The translations under genes and the position numbers were made by a program. A DNA stretch of 64,000 bases from Phialophora verrucosa (taxonomy: Eukaryota; Ascomycota; Eurotiomycetes; Chaetothyriales; Herpotrichiellaceae), in contig MSED01000007.1 of NCBI GenBank assembly GCA_002099365.1, positions 992,001-1,056,000 of the forward strand, given 5' to 3'. Positions within the stretch are counted from its first letter, which is position 1, and every line of letters starts with the position of its first letter. Below are positions 54,933 through 64,000 of the stretch, one piece after another. The notes beneath the pieces were generated by a model. That model was not told the origin of the DNA, did no database searches, and saw nothing but the letters and a program-made list of their open reading frames with translations.

Positions 54933-57900
54933 CTATGCCCAAGCTGCGTGCTGCATATTCCGACCGCTTTTCTTTCTGACCAGGTCCAAAGTCTTTTGCA
55001 TGCACTGCCGCTTCCACCATTCCTTGAGCCTTCCTAGGACCTTGCGCTTTCTGTAGGCAAAATCCGACATGGGCACGGTGTCTCCGATAGCTTCATGCAG
55101 GTACTCAACCGATTCTCGATCCTGTACTCGGTACGAAGCGCTTGTTCGGATGGTATTCGTTCCTCTTTGAGTGGAACTATGCCGGGTCCCCATCAAGCCG
55201 GTTGACTTGGTGAAACCACTACGAAAACTAGGAAGGTCAAATCGCTTCTTGAGATTACTCGGTCGCTTGTGAGCGAGCGCGGCTGAGCTATCGTCAGAAA
55301 AGAAGCTCTGCACTTGGCGCAAGGGTGGCCGATACGCTTGTGGCGGACCCGGAAAGCGGAGGCTGAGGTTCAAGTCCGATGAGGTGAGCGGAGGTCCAAA
55401 TTCTGGAGGTGCGAGTTGAGGGACTGAGCCTAACCGCGACATCTGGGAGCTGTATCGCGTACTGTTGACTGGCTCAATCACACTGGTGTTGCTTTGATGT
55501 GACCGAGCGGTCCGGACAGAAGCGTTTCGCACCATCTCTATGCTCTTCTTCACAGGATTAGGCATTGCAGCGAGCATACTGGTCCATCTTCGGGGCGCCG
55601 ACGTTGGAACAAGGATGCTCGCTTCCGCGGATAGTATGGTCGGGGGCTGTACGGCGACAGAGTCTGCACTCAATTCGGCATACCCAGCAACAGGCGAAGT
55701 CTGGCTGATCTTCTCAGGCGAATCTTCTGTTGTCCAGTCTTCCGAGTGCCCAGGATCTTCCATCACTAGATCTTTTTGGTCGTCTTGAGCAAGGTTGGCC
55801 AGCTGTCCCAGACTTTGCGATTTCTTTTTTGCCTTGATCAATATTCGGGCCCGCCGCCGCCGATGTGATGCTTGTCTGGCAAGCATATCACTCTTAGAAC
55901 GACGGTGAGGATTTGTGGCTCGACTGTTCCGTGGACTGCTTTCCGCCTCGGGGCTCAGACTGAGCTCTGACACTCTTCGGATCCGGAATCTTGTATTTGG
56001 AGGATCCGAATCAATGTCCGCAATGTCCCCAGAAGCCAATGAAGCTTTTGTTGTAGATCTGGTAGAATCTGAGGTCACTAGTCCACTGGTGGAGGGAAGG
56101 GTCTGCCAGCCTGAGAGGCGGGACCGAATGTCGGATATGGTTGATGTAGGATTGGACGTGGAGGTACCCTGAATATCTCTCAGCACCGCTCCTGGGGGCA
56201 GTCTCGCATCCATACTGGCAAAAAGGCGTCGAGGTATGAGACGACGTCTTTCGGAACTTGCTAGGCTAGAATGCTGAATTGTTGAGCTCGACGTTGTTGG
56301 CCTGAAGCTGCTCTGTGGTGGAGCCTGCTGGACATCGGGACGTGCTTTGACCGTGCTCTCTCCGCTACTTTGGGGCGCGATATCTGAATGCGCCTGGGCA
56401 CCGGCTGCAACAAAGTGGCCTTCTTCAGCGTCATCACCACTTTCGTTTAAGCCCAAGCATTCGATGTGCCTGTCAAGGAGAGACTCGATCGTTGACCGTT
56501 CCTGCATGGTGATCTGACTTGCGTCCCTGTTTGCGTCTGGAGACGCATGTTCCGTGGCATCATCTTGCATTTGGCGCTCCTGATCTACAGTGTTAAGTCT
56601 TGATTCAAATTCTGAGGGCGAACACAGAGATCTCTCAAGGCCTTGCAAGTCTGGGTGCTCTTCGACTGCGTCCAGCCTCGAAGAAGTTTGAGGAGTATAA
56701 GAAGGCTTGCCTGAGTCCGTCACGTAGCAGTCAGAGATTTCCAAGATGCGACTGAAGCGCTTTCGGCTCTGCGATGACATGGGCCTCTCAGGCATTGGGG
56801 ATAGGATCTCGGGGCCATCTTTGGAACGGACATCACCGGACGTCTTCGGTCTTTCTTTGAGCCCAGGTGAGTTGGTCCCGAAAGAGAGCGGTCGAAAAGT
56901 GAAAGACGGAAGCTGCCACTGAGCCCGAACCTGCTGGACATCGCTAAAAGCCTCTCTCCTGTCGTGATCACGCTTCGGATTTCCGTACTCCAACAAACCC
57001 GAAATGGAAGGCTTTTCGTCGAAGACCGGCGAGTGGACTCGAGCAGCGAGAGTGGTGAGGTCTCGTGGACTCCGGCAGGCATTCGGAAAGAAAGCACTTG
57101 AATGGGTCGAATGGGATGCTCGGCGGGAAGCAGACGATGCTTGTGGGTTGTCAGGCTTGGATCGTGCCACCTGATCAGTAGTTGCAGCCCTCCCAATGAG
57201 CTGTTGGAGATATGTCAGCGTGCTATACAATATAATTGTGAAGAAGCGAAGGACCATGGATGTCTGACCTCTTGACTTGCAGGTGTGCGTGATGCACTTC
57301 TCTGGTGACCAGTGATCGCTGTCAGGCTCGATTGCCGTGGCGGAATGACACCTGCGTAGCTATACTTTGAATGCTTCGAGTTCTCGCTTGGACGGCGGTT
57401 GTGCGAAGTCGGCAATTCCATTGGCCGAAAGGCTGAGCCAGGCATTGTCCCGAAGGGTGACTGTGCCTGACGGCGTTCTGGAATATCTTCGTCCTCCATA
57501 ATTGTCTGATCCATGTTGAAGGGCAAATTCGCCGCAGAAGGATCATCTGGCGGCGAGAAGCAGTCCTCTTCGATGAACGACTCCGAGTAGTCATAGTAGT
57601 GAGGTGCCGTGGACTCTGTGGGTGACTTCGTGAGGCCTCTAAACGAGGCTGCACTGTGATTCCAGGCGGGCCGAAGACTTTGGAGAGAAGTCGACATGGG
57701 AGTAGTCGTTCTTTGCATCGGATATCCGTTGCCAGGCAAGCCATTGACGAATGAGATGGCGGGAGACGGCAAGCGGATGGATGAGGAGAAGGAGTTGTTG
57801 AGTTCGGGACGGTATCCAGGTAGACCACGGCGCCGCCGACGATACGTCAAGGCAGGAGATGATGCGACCGTGTCAACACTTCCAACTCTTGGGTAACCAT

Positions 57901-58528
57901 GTCTCTGGCCACCTCTGTAGGGATACGCTTCGCTGAAGGCTGGGGAAGAGGCTCGGTGACCCGGCAGCGGACGGTGGCCAGGTCGAAGCATTGGAGAGCT
58001 GGAGTGAAGACCATGAAAGGTCCGCTGGCTGCGAAGGGTGACCATCGACCGGTGTGTATGAAGCGAATGGGGAGCAATGCTATTGCCGTTGAGTCCGTTC
58101 GAACCGTAGGGCTGGTGGCGATGCCCGGCTCTCTTGGAACGGAGGCCAGAGTGCAGTGAAGTGTGTGCGGAGTGGACGGTCTCTCGTCCCGACAATGCTG
58201 AAGACGAGGGAACCGTTCGGGGCCCATGGTGCCGGTGGGAGCGTCTTCGGGGAGAACCTTTCAGCCGTGGCTGAGAAGCGAAAGAGTCGTCGAACGAACC
58301 CGTACGGCGCCTGGACAGCGGCTGCAAGCGTGAGCCGGAACGAGGGATTCGTGACGGACGAACCGCGAATGGACCAGTGTCTCCCAGCTCGGTTGTGTTC
58401 CTCAGCATGCTCTGAACAGCACTCGACCTGAGAGAATTGGTGGAGGTGGTCGCTGCCACCTCATCCTGCTTGAGCCCATCTTGTGCAGCATCTCTTCGGA
58501 TGTTTGGACTGATTTCTTCCAGTGGCAT
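54933..58528 (-). CDS. Large disordered Ser/Arg-rich protein, unidentified
   Basis: Two coding exons, 57269-58528 and 54933-57200, joined in phase 0 across a 68-nt intron (GTCAGA...CAG), give 1175 residues starting MPLEEISPNIRRDAAQDG. A 5'-leader intron at 58586-58647 (GTCAGT...TAG) is likely, because no in-frame ATG exists further upstream. Most of the chain is low-complexity: Ser, Arg, Pro and His in the first third, and Ser/Thr with acidic patches in the middle. Many RRRS/RRxS sites suit basophilic kinases. The most ordered-looking part is the C-terminus (about residues 1120-1175), with FAYRKRKVLGRLKEWWKRQC followed by a basic helix. I do not recognise the family, and cytoskeletal or polarity roles would be guesswork. 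It lies 416 bp downstream of sgs1 on the same strand. Confidence 0.75.
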
Positions 58529-58944
58529 GTCAAACCAGCGCGTTGCATGCCTGGTAGCGGAGTCTGTGGAGGAACTGAACCGTGGACCTACGTGGGAGGT
58601 CAGGGTGAACTCAGAAGAAAGTGAAGCGTATGTGAGAGTGGACTGACCTGCTGTGGTGTGGTATCGAATTTGCACAGGACGTCAACGATGGTTCTATCAC
58701 GTATCACCGATTGCCCAGAAGAGAGTCTAAGCACGAAGGAAGGCGCCAGGGGAAGAGCTGCTTGTGAGGAGGCGCAACGAGCAGAGAACGCTGGGTTGGG
58801 AAAGAACGTTCAAGGTCTGGGGAGCGTCCCAACTCAGATTCCAAACACTATAATTCAAAGAGCGGGCAGTCTGCAGGTCCGTGAGTGCTTGCGAGCCAGT
58901 CGGCACTCGAGGTGACCATCAAGAAGACAGATACTCTTTGTTCA
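58529..58944. other. 5' leader/promoter of the disordered-protein gene and sgs1 3' side
   Basis: 416 bp. Contains the putative leader intron (58586-58647) and an out-of-frame upstream ATG at 58548, 20 nt before the main start. Confidence 0.5.
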
Positions 58945-61900
58945 TCAAGTCGGCATCATGCTGATCTTGCTTCCACCGGCGCTGCGGTTTGACGATCCGG
59001 CCTTGTTGTTCTTGTGCATGAAACGCGACAGCCCAGCACTGGACGTGCTCGAACGTGCGCCAGAATTGCTCTTGCCCTTCTTTGCAACGCCACTACTGGC
59101 TTTCCTTCCTTTTCCACCGCTTGTCCTTGCTCTCGAGCTGCTGCTGTTGCTCCCGCCGGCGCGCTGCCAGCCGCGAGACCCACGCCGATTCCAGGAAGTT
59201 GATCCGGAACGAGAGGTGGTCTTCTTTCCCGTCGTCTTGCGGGACTTACTCTCAGAAAATGAAGCCGGAAATGCTGCAAGCCGTCAGTGACTAATGTATA
59301 CGACGCAGAGTTTACACCTACCCCTTCCACCCGGCTGGTCGCCATCGCCAGGAGCGCTGAAGTAGCGGCTACTCTCAGTCTCGTCCACGTCATCCGTGTC
59401 AACTTCGGTTTCGGGTTCTTCGCCGTCAGTATCGTCATCGGCGATCTCGATGACTGTTTGGTGGTTCGGGTCATCAGGTCGATCTTCCTGCGCTCTCATC
59501 AAAGCCTCATAATCGTTGTATGCGGTCCTTATCAATCGAAGCAAGACAGGCCCAAACATTTTGAAGGTCTCGTCGTTCATGCGGCTAATCCGTTGCAGAT
59601 CTGCCGCAGTCTGGGGAAAATTGACACCAATCTCACGCAAGGTACGGTCTGTGACAGCTACCTGCCTGAGCGATTTCCCAATAGATATACGCTTCATCTG
59701 AGCCCGCGCCTGCTCGACAAAGTCATCGAGAACATGCTGATGAGTCGGATTTAATTTCGTGCTTGTATCCGATGTGATGGGAGGGCCCAGTGTCGAGGGT
59801 TTTCGGGAAACGGACAGATCCAATGCAAGATCGTCCCCAAAAGCGTCCTCGTCCTCATCATCGTGCACATCATCCCCTTCCATCTCACTTGTGTGCACAA
59901 TGAAGTCATCGTCGTCAGAGTTCGGGTCTTCGACAGGGTGTGGAAGATGTCGCTTTGTGCGAGGCTGGAGAGGAGAGGACACGTTTGTGGAAGCAGGGTA
60001 GTAATCCACCGCAGCTTTGACTCCGGTTCCTTGCCCCGTTTTGCGACTCTTCTGGGGAGGTGGCGCGCTGTTTCTTGCTTTCTCGTGCGGTGAAGCAAGG
60101 ACCTGGATCTTCAACGACCGCCGACCTGCCTCGAAATCGCGAGCCATAGGGCCAGGTTTGATGTATTGGGTTGAAAACCCGGCGTTGTTCACCTTGTTAT
60201 ATTCGGTTAGAGCCCTCTCACTGATGAGTCTGTGGAACAAGCGCTCTACGTCTCCTCTGACCAGGTGGGCACCCTTGCCATATTCAGGGAGCGTGTTATG
60301 CTCAAGCTGGGTGATCTTCTTGTTCCGGCCACCACGGTATATGTCCACACAGTGCAGCACTGTGACCTTGGAGCGATAGATCCGTCTCACGATGCTGATG
60401 GCAGCGCGTGCATGTTCAGAAAAGTCTTGTGTCTCGAACGTGCTGGTAGAGTTGCAATTGTCGCAACCATTTTTGCAATCCGCGCGGTTGAAATGTTCAT
60501 TGAAGTAACCTAGGATTTGAACTCTGCGGCAATCACTCCGGTTCTCGCAGAACTGGACCATGTTTCGCAGAAGTTGATATTGGCGCTCCTTCTGCTCGTC
60601 GCTGCCGTCGCCGTTCTTGATCATTTGCTTGAGCAGCATCGAGTCGCGGTAGCCATAGAACAAGTAGCAACCGGATCTTTTGCCGTCACGACCAGCTCGA
60701 CCGGTCTCCTGGTAGTAGCCTTCCAAGCTCTTCGGCATAGAGTGATGCATGACAAATCTGACGTCCGATTTGTCTATCCCCATTCCAAAGGCAATCGTAG
60801 CAACAATTACCTTGAACTCTCCAGCCTGCCATCTCTTCTGGATGTCGATTCTCTCATCAGATGGCATCCCGGCGTGGTAGTGCTGGGCCTCAATTTGGAA
60901 TTTTTCGCTCAAATCCTGTGCCACTTTCTCGCAATTTGCCCGTGACAGGCAATACACAACACCTGCCTGTCCCCGGTAAGAGCTCTTGATGGTGTCTGCA
61001 ATGCTCTGAAGTACCTCAAGATTCTTGCCTTTGGGCCTCACCTCGTACGTGAGGTTGGGTCTGTTGAAGCTTTGCGTGAGGACCTCAGCATCTTTCATAC
61101 CAAGGTTGTGCATGACATCGATCTTGACGTTCTCAGTTGCTGTCGCTGTCAATGCCATCACAGGTACTTCCTTGAACCGCTTGCGAACTTCACCCAGGCT
61201 TTTATAATCTGGTCGGAAATCGTGTCCCCATTGGCTGACACAGTGAGCCTCGTCAATCACAATTCGAGCGAGTCGTTTACGCCTGTACAAAGCCTCGAAT
61301 GCAGAGAGCATGGCTTGACTCTTGCCTAGCATCTCTGGAGTCACGTATAGAAGCTGCAATACTTCTTCAGGATGCGGATCCTGCAGGGCCTGGCGAACCC
61401 AGTTTCGGGCTTCTGGAGTACTGTTACCATTGATGAGATGTGCTTGAATCTGAAGTTTTTGCAGATGGTCAACCTGGTCCTGCATGAGACTGAGCAAGGG
61501 CGAGACCACAACGGTAACTCCACGTGTCCGCCCGGAGTTGATGACCGCGGGAAGCTGATAGCAAAGAGATTTGCCTCCTCCAGTTGGCATTAGCACAAAT
61601 GTGTCTTTGCCGGCCAGTGTCGCGTTGATAGCTTCCAACTGATTCTGGCGGAAGCCGTGAAGGTGAAACTTCTTCTTCAGGGCCGATGCCACATCTTTCG
61701 ACCACGGGTGTTGCATGAGGGCATGCGAGGAGCTTGGTTGGTGTGAAGATGATTTCTTCTTTGGCGATACTTTGCGGATGTTATCGCTGACTTCCGCAAG
61801 CGCAGCACGGCTAGGTATGTCCGACGATTCAACCGTCCGTGACGACAAATGCTGCTCGAATTCTTCGACTGCTTGATACATCTCCTCATCGTCTAGATCA

Positions 61901-63906
61901 TCCTCGAAATCGTCTTCTTCAAAAGAATAATCTCGTGTGGGGCTGGCCATAGTTCTTGAGAATCCTCTGTTGCTCGAATCGGGCACATTGTAGGCCAAGC
62001 TACGCCCTGGTATATTAGAGTGAGAGGGCGTGAAAGTCGACTGAAGCTGCCCTCCATAGGCTACCGAAGCTGGCCTCTTCGATGTGTATTGCGGAGACGG
62101 ACTCCGATTCGACGACTTGACGCTGACACTTGGCATATCGTATCGATTGGGAGCAGGTGTTTGACGGACTGACTGAGTTGAGAGATGAGCAAGCACCTTT
62201 CTATCTTCTGCTTCTTTCAGGCGTTTCGAGCTTGACTGAGGGGCCTTTTGCGTCGAGGCTACAAGAATCTTTTGCTCAGACACGGTCGATCTGGGAGAGA
62301 GGATTTTGTCGCTGACATTACTGGAGTGCGCTGTGGTGTGGCCAGGAGGAGGCACCCCAATCTGATCAAGAAGTCTGGCAACGGATGCCTCCCGGGCGTC
62401 GATGTCGAGCTTTGCCTGGAAAATCTTAGAACATAAGGACGTCAAGACATCTGCAGGATCATCAGGGTTGACACTATGGCCGGAACTGCGAAGCTTATTG
62501 CGTTGGACCACCATCTGTTCTCGTTGCTTTCGGAGCCTGGCTAGGGTATCGAACTCGTCTCGTAACCTCGTGGCCGAAGCGATCTTATTTCCTATCGCTC
62601 TCAGCCTCTCTTTTGATTCGGTAGATGCACCTCCATCTTCACATATTTCGTCCATTATCTCATCATCGACGGCCCTCTTGGATTGTTCTAGCCGTTGCAG
62701 TAGACTCTGCAACTGCTCTTGCCCATTGCTGGCGAAGTTGGCAACAAGGTTCTTCTGCTCCGATGTGAGGTCCCCACTCGAGCCTGTACTTGCCGCACTG
62801 CTTTTGAACATTGGTTCCTGATTTGACGTAGCTGGCTGGGCTAATGCCGCGCTATAACGGGGAGTAGCAGGCTTTCGAGGTGACTGAGACAGTTTGGGAG
62901 GCTGTGATCGTATGGGAGATCGGAAGGTTTCTTGTGTACTCTGGATGTTCCTAACGGGACGGCCAGGCATAGAGGGTGTTGGGCTCGCCGGGTCCAACTC
63001 AAGCTTTGGAGCCAAAAGTGCGTCGTCCTCGTCCTCATCATCATCTGAATCCGGGATAACATTAGATCGCGTTGACATCCGACCTTGTTGAGAATTGGTC
63101 GGTATTGGTCGTTGGCGTGCATCTTCGGGTTTGACCGCCAGCTGACGCTGAGCCTCCTCAAGGTCATCGGACGAGAAATCAGAAAATTCGTCTTCCGCTT
63201 CCAGTAACGGTGGTTGGTTTTGGCGGACGGTAGTCTGCGTGAGGCTCGCTTCTTCCCGGACGTGCCTCTCCAACTCCTCGGCCTGGTGGAGACGAAGTGG
63301 TGACGCCGTCGTAGTGGTGCGCTGTAGAATCTTTGTTGTCTTCAGGCTGGATCGTGGAGAAAGGAGATCTGACTCATATTCATCGCTCTTTCTCTTTCTT
63401 CCGTTCCTTTTGGGCAGCGGCTCTACACGAGTGGCCGAGTCTTCCCTCCAAAGCCTAATTGGAGGCCCAAATTCGCCGAAGGAAGAGGTTGTGACATCGC
63501 CAGTAAGATCAATCTCATCAATATCGAGGACGCCATCGCTGAATTCGAGGTCTCGAGAAGCCGTTGCGGGCGTGTGTGGTTTCGGATTCTGTCGAGGGGC
63601 GGACGGAGTCGCCAGTGACTGCTTCGGTCGAGGCAATGTCGGCTTAGGCTCCTCTGACGGTCGGGACGGCGCAGGAGTTGGGAGGGGATTTGTCTCATTG
63701 TTCAACTGGGAATGCAGTCTCGGCCTGGGATTTAATTGTGGCGCCAACTGCAGTCTTGCCATCTCATTCTCTGCGGCCGCTCCAATAGCTTCATCGTACG
63801 ACGCGGCGGCCGTATCAGCGACAGCAGATACGTGGTCCAAGTTTCCAAAAGAGTGCGGGTGCTGAAACAGCCATGAAAGACAGGAGCTGAGGTTGTTCTT
63901 GGTCAT
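58945..63906 (-). CDS. sgs1: RecQ-family DNA helicase Sgs1 (BLM/QDE-3/MusN type)
   Basis: 3'-5' DNA helicase that works with Top3-Rmi1 to dissolve recombination intermediates. Exons are 59322-63906 and 58945-59273, with a 48-nt intron in phase 1, giving 1637 residues. The N-terminus MTKNNLSSCLSWLFQHP is typical of fungal Sgs1, where this short helix binds Top3-Rmi1. About 700 disordered, Ser/acidic residues follow. Walker A lies near 774 (MPTGGGKSLCYQLP), the DEAH box near 884 (IDEAHCVSQWGHDFRPDY) and motif VI at QETGRAGRDGKRSGC. The RQC region has zinc cysteines (CKNGCDNCN) and a winged helix up to about 1290. The HRDC domain lies at about 1385-1462. The second exon adds a basic Ser/Gly/Lys tail ending MMPT. 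The start is 94 nt from the window end. Confidence 0.95.
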
Positions 63907-64000
63907 AGGTCCGTCGCATTTTGCTGCATCTCGACTGATACAGCGTACGGTAGCATTAGGGCGTAGGTGAGTGGTGTTGTTTGGCGGCGCAGACTAGCCT

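Overview
The window reads as nuclear DNA of a filamentous ascomycete (Pezizomycotina). Genes are intron-poor, with introns of about 43-200 nt, GT-AG borders and CTAAC/CTGAC-like branch sites. Genes lie on both strands, one by one, with no operons. Families restricted to fungi (Zn2Cys6 regulator, CFEM protein) sit among conserved eukaryotic housekeeping genes. The class (Eurotiomycetes, Dothideomycetes or other) cannot be settled by eye. No mobile element, CRISPR array, rRNA or convincing tRNA was seen.

Layout. 0-9 kb: the 3' end of an unidentified gene (+), a repeat-rich gap, Cdc42 (-), and a four-RRM Mrn1-like protein (-). 10.5-16.2 kb: cytosolic AsnRS (+) converging on an L-type lectin cargo receptor (-), which diverges from the glucosyltransferase ALG8 (+). 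17.5-23.4 kb: the ISWI partner Itc1 (+) converging on a predicted secreted agmatinase with six exons (-). 23.9-28.2 kb: mitochondrial ketoacyl synthase (+), the SAGA subunit Sgf73 (-), and the mRNA capping guanylyltransferase (+), the last two divergent. 28.8-37.2 kb: a Zn2Cys6 regulator, a short-chain dehydrogenase and Tti1, all on the minus strand. 37.2-40.9 kb is gene-poor with one possible small spliced ORF. 40.9-47.9 kb: a CFEM GPI-anchored protein, DNA ligase I and an Mss116-like DEAD-box helicase, all on the plus strand. 49.5-50.8 kb: a BSD-domain Dos2-like protein (-), followed by a 4-kb gap with a GAA/GAG repeat. 54.9-63.9 kb: an unidentified 1175-residue disordered protein and the RecQ helicase Sgs1, both on the minus strand. 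All splice models were built by eye from frame and splice signals.

Functionally this is a housekeeping region and not a pathway cluster. Two divergent pairs join related functions: the lectin with ALG8 (N-glycoprotein biogenesis and cargo export), and Sgf73 with the capping enzyme (early Pol II transcription). Points worth a second look are a 43-codon in-frame extension ahead of Cdc42, four introns needing a GTC 5' splice site, a stop-free 93-nt intron in the ketoacyl synthase, an intron splitting the PIP box of DNA ligase I, the unidentified 1175-residue protein with an overlapping uORF, and a small spliced ORF in the 37-41 kb gap. I did not find a convincing new multi-gene system.
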